Assembly: GCF_020179605.1 (NCBI RefSeq)
Contig: NZ_JAINZO010000001.1
Location: 1,958,799-2,022,798 of the forward strand
Direction of reading: 5' to 3'
Source of the DNA: Geomonas agri
Lineage (GTDB): Bacteria; Desulfobacterota; Desulfuromonadia; Geobacterales; Geobacteraceae
DNA length: 64,000 bases
The position numbers and the translations under genes are program-made. The notes beneath the pieces are model-generated. The model saw only the letters and a program-made list of their open reading frames with translations. It was not told the DNA's origin and ran no database searches. Shown in pieces: positions 18,019-25,460 of this stretch. Position 1 is the stretch's first letter, and every line of letters starts with the position of its first letter.

Positions 18019-18699
18019 ATGAAAAGCATCGAATCATGGAATGAAGAGGAATTCCGCTCCGGTTTGACGGCTACGGTAGTGGAGGCTTTGCGAAAAGGCG
18101 CCGACCCTGCAACCGTGGCGCGTATGCTGGAGTCCTGTGCGGATGCTGCACAAGGCCTCTGCAACGATCGCCCCTACGCCTGTGCTGCCGGCTGCCCGCA
18201 CTGCTGCGTGCTCAACGTAGCGGTTTTACTACCAGAAGCGATGACCATAGCGCTTTGGCTACGAGAAAGGCTCTCCGGTACGGAACTGGCCGGGCTGCAA
18301 ATGCAGCTAGCCACGCATCGCTCCTGGGCCCGCTGGATGGACGACGACGAGCGGATCCTTAAGCAGATGTTCTGTCCACTGCTCGACCGTTGGGAGGCCT
18401 GCAGCGTCCACCACGTGCGTCCCCTCTCCTGCCGGGCGATAACCTCGCTGGACAGCCAGAGTTGCAAGGACGCGTTCTTCCCGACCGTCACGGATGAGGA
18501 CCGTATGGTTCCTGCAGACCTGTTCCGCAAGGTGGTCTTCGACGCCGCCTTCACCGCCCTCGCCTCGGGGTTGTGCCAGGTCGGGCTGGACGACCGCAGC
18601 ATCGAACTAGGCACGGGGGTTCTTGCCTTTTTGGAGCATCCTGAATTCGTGGAGAGGTTCCTGGCGGGGGAGAGGCTACCGCAGGCACTTTGGTTGTAA
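18019..18699 (+). CDS. YkgJ-type cysteine cluster protein
   Basis: A 226-residue protein. The N-terminal half holds ACAAGCPHCCVLNVAV, the CxxGCxxCC cluster of the YkgJ family, and downstream are CPLLDRWEACSVHHVRPLSCR and a further Cys (SQSCKDAFF). The family is described as metal-binding (Zn or Fe) and is often linked to Fe-S or protein modification functions, but the role here is unknown. The ATG at 18019 lies very close to a TACAAT -10-like box at 18005, so the transcript may be leaderless; a TTG further upstream is a weaker alternative start. Confidence 0.8.
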   Translation: MKSIESWNEEEFRSGLTATVVEALRKGADPATVARMLESCADAAQGLCNDRPYACAAGCPHCCVLNVAVLLPEAMTIALWLRERLSGTELAGLQMQLATHRSWARWMDDDERILKQMFCPLLDRWEACSVHHVRPLSCRAITSLDSQSCKDAFFPTVTDEDRMVPADLFRKVVFDAAFTALASGLCQVGLDDRSIELGTGVLAFLEHPEFVERFLAGERLPQALWL

Positions 18700-18725
18700 T
18701 CCACCTAACCGCGGCAAAGGTTGAG

Positions 18726-18787
18726 GCAAATCCCCCCTATCCCCCCTATCCCCCCTATCCCCCCTATCCCCCCTTCGCAAAATGTGA
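18726..18787 (+). repeat. Dispersed repeat copy 2 expanded into a 9-base tandem array
   Basis: The element starts GCAAATCCCCCC, as copy 1 does, then repeats TATCCCCCC about four times before CCCTTCGCAA. The right arm of the palindrome seen in the other copies is lost. It occupies the 375-base gap between the YkgJ-type gene and metE. Confidence 0.65.
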
Positions 18788-18829
18788 GACCTCGTGATCT
18801 GGATCTATTGGGCAGATGCTCTGCAAAAG

Positions 18830-18859
18830 GGGCCCAGGCCATGGCCCTACCCTTTTTTT
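18830..18859 (+). terminator. Possible terminator or attenuator upstream of metE
   Basis: GGGCC and GGCCC pair around a nine-base loop, followed shortly by seven T. It could end the YkgJ-type transcript or lie in a metE leader. No SAM or cobalamin riboswitch was recognised in 18700-19075. Confidence 0.45.
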
Positions 18860-19075
18860 ACGGCAGGACACGCTTATATTGGATGGCTGGTGTAGTCAAT
18901 GACAAATTGCTCCAACAGGTTATGATACGCAGCTGTACCGGCGATTCCAATTCCGAAGTATGTCGCAGAGGCAAGACAAGCTGCACAACCAAAGGAAGCT
19001 GTTACAATTGTCAACTTGTCGTCGAGAACAGCGACACCCAGCTCACTTTACCAAAGTATGCGAAGGAGAAGCACT

Positions 19076-21379
19076 ATGCCAGTTCTTGCCACAGTGTTAG
19101 GCCACCCCAGGATCGGTATCGCGAGAGAGTTGAAGAAGGCGCTCGAGGCTTACTGGAGCGGCGCATCCCCAGCAGAATCGCTTCTGGCGACAGCGCAGGA
19201 GATCCGCACCCGGCACTGGTCCATGATGAAGGAGGCCGGGCTGGACCAGGTCCCGTGTAACGACTTCTCCCTCTACGACCACATGCTGGACATGGCCGTT
19301 GCCGTCGGAGTCATCCCCGAGCGGTTTCGCAGCATCGCCAATCCCTTGAACCGCTACTTCGCCATGGCCCGCGGCGTCCAGGACAGGGGTGCCGGTATAG
19401 ACCTCTCTCCCCTGGAGATGACCAAGTGGTTCGACACCAACTACCACTACATCGTTCCGGAGTTGGCTGCGGACCAGTCTTTCGCGCTGGACCCGACTAA
19501 AATCGCCGGCGAACTCGCCGAGGCACAGGCCCTGGGCGTGACGCCGCGCATGGTGCTCCCGGGCCCGGTAACCTTCCTGAAGCTGTCCAAGTTTGCCGAC
19601 AACGTCTCCGGGTTAGACACCCTGGACCTGCTGCCGCGCCTGCTCCCGGTCTACGAGGAGTTGCTGGCGCTGCTCGCCGGCCACGGTGTGACTTGGGTCC
19701 AGCTCGACGAACCATGCCTGTGTTTCGACCTGGACACGCGTAGCGTGCAGGCGTACCGCACCGCCCTGGGCCGCCTGGCGACCACTGCCAAACGTCCTGC
19801 CCTGCTGGTGGCCGGCTACTTCGGGTCCATCGGCGATAACCTCGCCCTGGTCGCCGAGTCGGGATGCGACGCGCTGCACGTGGACCTGGTGCGCGCACCG
19901 GCGGACCTGGAAGCGGTACTGACCGGGCTCCCGGCTACCATGAAGCTGTCGCTTGGGGTGGTCGACGGTCGCAATATCTGGCGCGCGGACCTGGAAGCGG
20001 CGCACGGCATGGTCCGGCGTGCCGTCTCTACCCTCGGCAGCGAACGGGTCATGGTCGCCAGTTCCTGTTCGCTGCTGCATGTCCCGGTGGACCTGGATGC
20101 CGAGACCAGGCTCGACGCAGAGTTGAAGAGCTGGATGGCCTTCGCGGCGCAGAAGGTCGCCGAGGTGCGCCTTCTGGCCGACGCCGCCGAGCAGGAGCAG
20201 CCCCAGGGCGCGGTCTTCGAACAGGGCACCGCGGCGCTCGCCCGGCGCCGGGCCGCTGCAGCCGCCGACAACCCCACCGTCCGCCATCGGGCGGGACAGG
20301 TGACCGAGGCCATGATCAGGCGTAGCGCCCCCTTCGCGGAGCGGAGCGTCAAGCAGAAGCAACGCTTCAACCAGCCCCTGCTTCCTACCACCACCATCGG
20401 CTCTTTCCCGCAATCAAAGGAGGTGCGTGAGGCGCGCTCGAAGTGGCGTAGCGGCGCGCTCGACGCCCAGGGGTACCAGGATTTCCTGCGCGCCGAGATC
20501 AAGCGCTGCATCGAGAGACAGGAACAGCTCGGGCTAGACGTGCTGGTGCACGGCGAATTCGAGCGCACCGACATGGTGGAGTATTTCGGCGAGCAGTTGG
20601 ATGGCTTCGCCTTCACCCAAAACGGCTGGGTGCAGAGCTACGGCTCGCGCTGCGTCAAGCCACCGGTGCTCTACGGCGACGTGGCACGCCCCCGCCCGAT
20701 GACTGTCGAATGGAGCAGCTACGCCCAGTCGCTCAGCCAGCGCCCGGTGAAGGGCATGCTGACTGGTCCCGTCACCATCCTGCAGTGGTCCTTCGTGCGT
20801 AACGACCAGCCCCGCTCCGAGACCTGCCGCCAGATCGCACTGGCCCTGCGCGACGAGGTGGCCGACCTGGAGCGGGCCGGCATTGCCATGATCCAGGTCG
20901 ACGAGCCCGCCATCCGTGAGGGGCTGCCGCTGCGTCGGCGCGACTGGGACGAGTACCTGGAGTGGGCCGTCGCCGCCTTCTGCCTCGCAACCGCCGGGGT
21001 GAGCGACGGGACCCAGATTCACACCCACATGTGCTACTCGGAGTTTGGCGACATACTCCCCGCCATAGTCGCCTTGGACGCCGACGTCCTCTCCATAGAA
21101 TCCTCGCGCTCACGCATGGAACCGTTGGAGCATTTCCGCCAGTATGGCTATCCCAACGACGTCGGCCCCGGCATCTACGACATCCACTCACCCCGGGTGC
21201 CTACCGTGGAGGAGATGACGACGCTCTTGAAACTCGCCGCCGAGGTCCTGCCGGTGGAGCGCCTCTGGGTGAACCCCGACTGTGGTCTGAAGACCCGCGG
21301 CTGGCCTGAAATCGAGGCCTCGCTGGCCAACATGGTACAGGCGGCGCGGCAGGTCCGTCTCCAACTCGCCGCCGGTTAA
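19076..21379 (+). CDS. metE: Cobalamin-independent methionine synthase
   Basis: A 767-residue protein, the normal MetE length. It transfers the methyl group of 5-methyltetrahydropteroyl-triglutamate to homocysteine, the last step of methionine synthesis. I chose the ATG at 19076, which has an AAGGAGAA ribosome site and begins MPVLATVLGHPRIG, the conserved N-terminus. The C-terminal barrel carries the zinc ligands: His and Cys of QIHTHMCYSEFGD, Glu of SIESSRSRMEPL and Cys of VNPDCGLKTRGW. IGSFPQSKEVREAR marks the start of the catalytic half near residue 440. It is monocistronic, ending at a strong terminator. No metH is visible in the window. Confidence 0.95.
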   Translation: MPVLATVLGHPRIGIARELKKALEAYWSGASPAESLLATAQEIRTRHWSMMKEAGLDQVPCNDFSLYDHMLDMAVAVGVIPERFRSIANPLNRYFAMARGVQDRGAGIDLSPLEMTKWFDTNYHYIVPELAADQSFALDPTKIAGELAEAQALGVTPRMVLPGPVTFLKLSKFADNVSGLDTLDLLPRLLPVYEELLALLAGHGVTWVQLDEPCLCFDLDTRSVQAYRTALGRLATTAKRPALLVAGYFGSIGDNLALVAESGCDALHVDLVRAPADLEAVLTGLPATMKLSLGVVDGRNIWRADLEAAHGMVRRAVSTLGSERVMVASSCSLLHVPVDLDAETRLDAELKSWMAFAAQKVAEVRLLADAAEQEQPQGAVFEQGTAALARRRAAAAADNPTVRHRAGQVTEAMIRRSAPFAERSVKQKQRFNQPLLPTTTIGSFPQSKEVREARSKWRSGALDAQGYQDFLRAEIKRCIERQEQLGLDVLVHGEFERTDMVEYFGEQLDGFAFTQNGWVQSYGSRCVKPPVLYGDVARPRPMTVEWSSYAQSLSQRPVKGMLTGPVTILQWSFVRNDQPRSETCRQIALALRDEVADLERAGIAMIQVDEPAIREGLPLRRRDWDEYLEWAVAAFCLATAGVSDGTQIHTHMCYSEFGDILPAIVALDADVLSIESSRSRMEPLEHFRQYGYPNDVGPGIYDIHSPRVPTVEEMTTLLKLAAEVLPVERLWVNPDCGLKTRGWPEIEASLANMVQAARQVRLQLAAG

Positions 21380-21414
21380 CCTACCGAACAGCCCCAACCG
21401 ACGAAGTGAAACGC

Positions 21415-21452
21415 AAAAAAGGGATCAGCCGGTATCGGCTCATCCCTTTTTT
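21415..21452. terminator. Strong bidirectional intrinsic terminator
   Basis: AAAAAAGGGAT...ATCCCTTTTTT with an inner AGCC/GGCT stem lies between the convergent metE and the DUF3553-like gene. Confidence 0.9.
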
Positions 21453-21485
21453 CATGCGCGGGGCGCGGCACGTGCCGCGACAGTA

Positions 21486-21758
21486 TCAGTCCAATGAGCG
21501 CGCCGCAGTTTTGCGCGTTCCCTTCTTCACCTTCGATACCGGTGCCCGGTGCGGCAGCTTCTGCTCGTCCACAGCCAGCGGCAGGAACGACGCCGGATCC
21601 GCCGGATGCAGTTCACTTAGGTGTGAGCTGGCAATCTTCCTGACGATCCCATCGTTGAAGTGGATTGCGACCCAGGCCGCGCTGATCTCCATGACCTTAC
21701 CGGCACCCCACTGGCTCGCTCCGCCGTGACTTATTACATCACCTCGTTTGATGGACAT
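21486..21758 (-). CDS. DUF3553-like small protein
   Basis: A 90-residue protein starting MSIKRGDVISHGGASQWGAG; the ATG at 21758 follows an AGGGAA site and matches the conserved start. The pattern GDVxxHGGASQWGAGKVMEI resembles DUF3553, an SH3-like barrel also found near DNA-binding helicases. The C-terminal 30 residues are basic (KVKKGTRKTAARS), which could help nucleic-acid binding. No function is established. Confidence 0.65.
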   Translation of the reverse strand: MSIKRGDVISHGGASQWGAGKVMEISAAWVAIHFNDGIVRKIASSHLSELHPADPASFLPLAVDEQKLPHRAPVSKVKKGTRKTAARSLD

Positions 21759-21939
21759 ATGGTTCCCTTCCTTGGTTAGCAGCATGAAAGGTGGCGCACC
21801 GGCAGGAACAGATGCGATGGTGAGCAGTGGGGAGGGGGATTTAGGAGGTGCCCCTTGATGTGTTCAAGAGGGGGCGCGTTCTGGAGCTGTACGGGGCGCG
21901 TCAGGCAGAACCTGGACGCCCCGCACAGGGATGCTTCAG

Positions 21940-22140
21940 TTACACCCTTGTTACATTGGCAGCCTGGAGGCCTTTGGGCCCTTTGACTACGTCGAAGGTC
22001 ACGCTATCACCTTCAGCCAAGGATTTGAATCCGTCGCCGCTGATAGCGGAGAAGTGGCAGAATACATCCTCACCGTTCTCCTGCTCCAGAAAACCAAACC
22101 CCTTGCTGTCGTTAAACCATTTCACAGTACCGTTTGCCAT
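21940..22140 (-). CDS. Cold shock protein, CspA family
   Basis: A 66-residue single cold shock domain. RNP1 is visible as KGFGFL and RNP2 as DVFCHF, preceded by NGTVKWFND. The family binds single-stranded RNA or DNA as an RNA chaperone. The ATG at 22140 is the canonical start; the longer upstream reading is 5' leader. A GGAGA site lies about ten bases upstream. Long leaders are usual for cold shock genes, and the 358-base gap 22141-22498 upstream is AT-rich and shared with the divergent 52-residue gene. No other element was recognised there. Confidence 0.93.
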   Translation of the reverse strand: MANGTVKWFNDSKGFGFLEQENGEDVFCHFSAISGDGFKSLAEGDSVTFDVVKGPKGLQAANVTRV

Positions 22141-22498
22141 GTCTTTTCGATCTCCAAAAATGTGTTGCGAATATGTCCGGAAAATCCGGAACTTTTGCCA
22201 CCGTAACAGCTTGGTATTCACAAAGCAAGCTATTTAAATGTAACACACACACTTTCAATACCCAGTTTTTTGCTTTTTGCCGGTTCAGCGGCGGGTAAAA
22301 AAAGTATTCAAAAAAACCTGCTTATGCAACGAGTTCGGCAACTTATCTTATAGTGTCATTATAAATCCCCAAGCTCAGTAATTGTTGTTGCTATTTAAAT
22401 GATGGAGGTTCAGCATTACGTGTGTTTTTGACTGGATAAAAAAGTAAGGCTAAGGGAACTATATCTGAATAGGCCGGTTTTTTTAAGAGGGAGGTCTG

Positions 22499-22657
22499 AT
22501 GGCACAAATCAATTTTAAGTTTCAAAAGCGCCAGAAGGAACTGGATCGTAAGAAGAAGCAAGAGGAGAAGGCACTGCGCAAACAAGACAAAACGGGCCAG
22601 ACACTCGAAGACGAGGCCGACCAACAGGATGCACTGACCGGGGCGGTCGAGCCGTAA
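22499..22657 (+). CDS. Small basic coiled-coil protein, 52 residues
   Basis: A short gene that begins MAQINFKFQKRQKELDRKKK and continues with a Lys/Glu-rich helix to an acidic C-terminus ending GAVEP. An ideal GGGAGG ribosome site lies five bases before the ATG, and a terminator follows. Similar short 'FKFQKRQKEL' proteins exist in Geobacter relatives, from memory; no function is known. The charge pattern suggests a helical RNA- or ribosome-associated protein, which is speculation. Confidence 0.7.
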   Translation: MAQINFKFQKRQKELDRKKKQEEKALRKQDKTGQTLEDEADQQDALTGAVEP

Positions 22658-22716
22658 GGCTCCCTGCGCTGGAGCGGAAACGGACAGGAGAGGCGAGCGT
22701 GTGAAGCTTTGACGAA

Positions 22717-22752
22717 AAAGGGATCAGCCCGCCGGCTGGTCCCTTTGCTTTT
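22717..22752. terminator. Intrinsic terminator
   Basis: AAAGGGA-CAGCC...GGCTG-TCCCTTT hairpin with a T-rich tail between the 52-residue gene and the convergent cupin gene. Confidence 0.8.
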
Positions 22753-22781
22753 CTACTGATTGTATTGTTTGCTACGCCCGC

Positions 22782-23243
22782 CTACTTGGCGCCTGTTACC
22801 GGGTGCATGCTCCACGGCCCGCGCGTCGATATCTGCAGGACGGTTTCCTCGTCCACCCAGCCGTTGTGCACCGTCTTGGGCGGGATCGCAAAGTAGCTTC
22901 CCGCCGGAAGCACGGTCGGATTGTCCTGGGTCACTCCCATGGCCAGCTTCACGGTGCCGGAGATCACCGTCACCCGTTCCATCTTGCCATGGTAATGAGG
23001 CGCAATCTTGGCGCCTGCGGGGAGCTTGATCCTTGCCACGAAGAACCCGGGCTTGGTCAAATCCCCATCCAGAACGGCCATCTGCGCGCCGGGTATCGCC
23101 GGGGGACCGGCATGCCACTTGACTTGATCAGGCAGTACTATCACCTGTTGCACCGCTGCCTTGCTTACCTTCTTCTCCGCCGCAACCCCGACGACGGCCA
23201 GGGAGAAGAAGACCATCACCAGGAGCATCATCGTCCGTTTCAT
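22782..23243 (-). CDS. Exported cupin-domain protein
   Basis: A 153-residue protein with a signal peptide (MKRTMMLLVMVFFSLAVVGVA) and one cupin barrel. Metal ligands of the cupin motif appear in KIAPHYHGKMERVTVISG (His, His, Glu) and PPKTVHNGW (His). A GGAGG ribosome site lies just upstream of the ATG. It is likely a periplasmic metal-binding enzyme or binding protein; the substrate is unknown. Its promoter region adjoins that of the divergent Lrp gene. Confidence 0.8.
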   Translation of the reverse strand: MKRTMMLLVMVFFSLAVVGVAAEKKVSKAAVQQVIVLPDQVKWHAGPPAIPGAQMAVLDGDLTKPGFFVARIKLPAGAKIAPHYHGKMERVTVISGTVKLAMGVTQDNPTVLPAGSYFAIPPKTVHNGWVDEETVLQISTRGPWSMHPVTGAK

Positions 23244-23377
23244 GTCTTTGCCTCCTCAACAGCCTGATTACCCTGTTATTCCACTTGCCTGACCTCTATT
23301 GTACGGCCCCCTCCCCCGCCAGCACCAGACAATTCTCCGGGAGCACCGGGCGTACCCGGCCCTTCCGAAAATAATTC

Positions 23378-23406
23378 TTTACATCGTATGACAATATGAA
23401 TAAAAT
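23378..23406 (+). promoter_or_regulatory. Sigma-70 promoter of the Lrp-type regulator
   Basis: TTTACA, a 17-base spacer and TAAAAT lie 25 bases before the start codon. The AT-rich spacer could also hold an autoregulatory Lrp site. Confidence 0.6.
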
Positions 23407-23430
23407 TCGCATTGAAAGGTGTAAACGAGA

Positions 23431-23901
23431 ATGTTTGACGAAATAGACATTCACATACTGGAGATTCTTCAGGAGAAGGCGAGGATCCCCAACGCGGAGG
23501 TCGCCCGGCAGGTAGGGATGGCTCCTTCGGCAGTACTGGAGCGCATCCGCAAGCTGGAGGAGCGGGGCATCATCGAGGGGTACGAGGTGAGGCTGAACCC
23601 CGCCTGTTTCCACCAGGGGCTCTCTGCCTTCGTGCAGGTCGAAACGGACGGGGCCGACGCGCAGACCGCGACCGCGCTGGCCGCCATCCCGTCGGTGCAG
23701 GAGGTGCACCAGGTGGTAGGTCCCGACGGCTTTCTGGTAAAACTGAGGACCGCAGACCACACCACCCTGTCCCGCATCTTGCAGCAGATCAGGCCTCTGC
23801 CGGGGGTGAAGTCGATCCGGACCCAGGTGGTGCTGGAAACGGTGAAGGAAACCAGGCGGGTGGATCTCACGGACCACAACGGCAACGGCCGTCACAGCTA
23901 A
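23431..23901 (+). CDS. Lrp/AsnC family transcriptional regulator
   Basis: A 156-residue protein. The N-terminal winged helix-turn-helix spans about residues 1-60 (FDEIDIHILEILQEKARIPN, VARQVGMAPSAVLERIRKLE, RGIIEGYEVRLN). The C-terminal RAM ligand-binding domain spans about 65-145. The family senses amino acids or their derivatives. The decarboxylase gene starts 41 bases downstream on the same strand, so the regulator probably controls it and itself. Confidence 0.92.
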   Translation: MFDEIDIHILEILQEKARIPNAEVARQVGMAPSAVLERIRKLEERGIIEGYEVRLNPACFHQGLSAFVQVETDGADAQTATALAAIPSVQEVHQVVGPDGFLVKLRTADHTTLSRILQQIRPLPGVKSIRTQVVLETVKETRRVDLTDHNGNGRHS

Positions 23902-23942
23902 TCACGCTAAGCAGCTAACACTATAGAAGGAGAATTAAAGTC

Positions 23943-25202
23943 ATGCCGATGTCCGCTTCTTTCAAAGATCGTCTGTTCCCCCGGATCCCTGAAATTCAGC
24001 AGCATTTCCAGACCCCGTTCCACATCTACGACGAGGCGGGCATCAAGGAGACCGGCTCGCAGCTAAAACAGGCCTTCTCCAGCATCCCCGGCTTCCGCGA
24101 GTTCTTCGCGGTGAAGGCACTCCCCAACCGGGAGATCCTGAAGCTCATGAAGGAGATGGGTTTCGGCTTCGACTGCAGCTCTATCCCCGAGTTGATCCAG
24201 GCCCGCCAGCTGGGCGCCAAGCCGGAAGACATCATGTTCACCTCCAACAACACCAGCCCCGAGGAGTTCGAGTTCGCGGCCCAGGACGGCGGCTGCATCC
24301 TTAACCTGGACGACATCTCGCTGATCGACAAGGTGCCGGTCTTCCCGGAACTGATCTGCTTCCGCTACAACCCCGGCCCGCGCCGCACCGGCAACGTCAT
24401 CATCGGCAACCCCGAAGAGGCGAAATACGGCGTTTCCCACGAGCAGGTAGTCGAGGCGTACCGCAGGGCCAAGGAGCGCGGTGCCAAGCGGTTCGGCCTG
24501 CACACCATGGTGGCTTCCAACGAGCTGGACTACACCTACATCGTGGAGACCGCCCGCATGGTGCTCGAGGTGGCCGAGGAGGTCGAGGCGGCACTGGGCA
24601 TCCAGTTCGAGTTCGTCAACATCGGCGGCGGCTTCGGCATCCCCTACCGTCCCGAGCAGAAGGCGCTCGACCTCTCCACCATGTCCAAGGAGATCACCGC
24701 CATATTCGACGGCTTCCGCGCCCGTCACGGCCACGCCCCCGCCATGTTCATGGAGAGCGGCCGCTTCATGACCGGCCCGCACGGCGCCCTGGTGGCAACC
24801 GCCATCAACAGCAAGGACACCTACAGGAAGTACATCGGCCTGGATGCGTGCATGTCGTCTCTGATGCGCCCGGCGCTGTACGGCTCCTACCACCACATCG
24901 ACGTCGTGGGCAAGGAAGGCGTGGAGCGTAGCGAAGTCTACGACGTGGTCGGCTCGCTGTGCGAGAACAACGACAAGTTTGCCATCCAGCGCGAGCTCCC
25001 CCCCATCGAGGACGGCGACCTGGTGGTGATCCACGACTCTGGTGCCCACGGCCACGCCATGGGCTTCCAGTACAACGGCAGGCTGCGTCCCAAGGAGCTC
25101 ATGCTGCGCGCCGACGGCCGGGTGGAGCTGATCCGCCGCGCCGAGACCGTCGAGGACTACTTCGCGACCTACAACTTCGAGCCCAACGTGCTCAAGCCGT
25201 AG
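23943..25202 (+). CDS. lysA: Fold-III PLP decarboxylase, diaminopimelate decarboxylase-like
   Basis: A 419-residue alanine-racemase-fold decarboxylase. The PLP lysine is K58 in FFAVKALPN. The glycine-rich phosphate loop NIGGGFGIPY, the ESGRFM segment and the substrate-site block GSLCENNDKFAIQRELP are all present. These fit meso-diaminopimelate decarboxylase, which makes lysine, but the pairing with an Lrp regulator and the lack of other lysine genes leave room for another amino-acid substrate. GGAG lies ten bases before the first ATG; a second ATG two codons later is possible. A strong terminator follows. The symbol is tentative. Confidence 0.8.
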   Translation: MPMSASFKDRLFPRIPEIQQHFQTPFHIYDEAGIKETGSQLKQAFSSIPGFREFFAVKALPNREILKLMKEMGFGFDCSSIPELIQARQLGAKPEDIMFTSNNTSPEEFEFAAQDGGCILNLDDISLIDKVPVFPELICFRYNPGPRRTGNVIIGNPEEAKYGVSHEQVVEAYRRAKERGAKRFGLHTMVASNELDYTYIVETARMVLEVAEEVEAALGIQFEFVNIGGGFGIPYRPEQKALDLSTMSKEITAIFDGFRARHGHAPAMFMESGRFMTGPHGALVATAINSKDTYRKYIGLDACMSSLMRPALYGSYHHIDVVGKEGVERSEVYDVVGSLCENNDKFAIQRELPPIEDGDLVVIHDSGAHGHAMGFQYNGRLRPKELMLRADGRVELIRRAETVEDYFATYNFEPNVLKP

Positions 25203-25252
25203 TGATTGGTTCAAGGTAGGGCGGTGGTCACGCCCTGTCTGCGGAAAATGAG

Positions 25253-25288
25253 AAAGGCACCCAGTCTCACGGCGGGGTGCCTTTTTTT
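25253..25288 (+). terminator. Intrinsic terminator of the decarboxylase unit
   Basis: AAAGGCACC and GGTGCCTTTTTTT form a hairpin with a long T tail. Confidence 0.9.
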
Positions 25289-25398
25289 AATTTCTAGTTT
25301 TGCCCACTACCAGTACACCTGCCCAAGAGTTCCCCCCATTTCTCCACCCCCGGCGTTCACCAATGGTCTCTCACACGCTCCCGACCTTCATTGTTTGT

Positions 25399-25460
25399 CC
25401 CTCACAAGCTCCCCTTCGCCCCGCACAAGCGCCCTTCGGCCCTCACAAGTTCTCCCCTTT
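25399..25460. repeat. Three degenerate 21-base tandem units at the 3' end of the GGDEF-EAL gene
   Basis: CCCTCACAAGCTCCCCTTCG recurs twice with small changes. The copy at 25440-25460 contains the stop codon and last codons of the GGDEF-EAL gene; the other two lie beyond the stop. Confidence 0.6.

Noticed and set aside
23296-23895. A 199-residue minus-strand frame over the Lrp gene
   Set aside because: Antisense to a clear Lrp/AsnC gene with good start signals; no family features.
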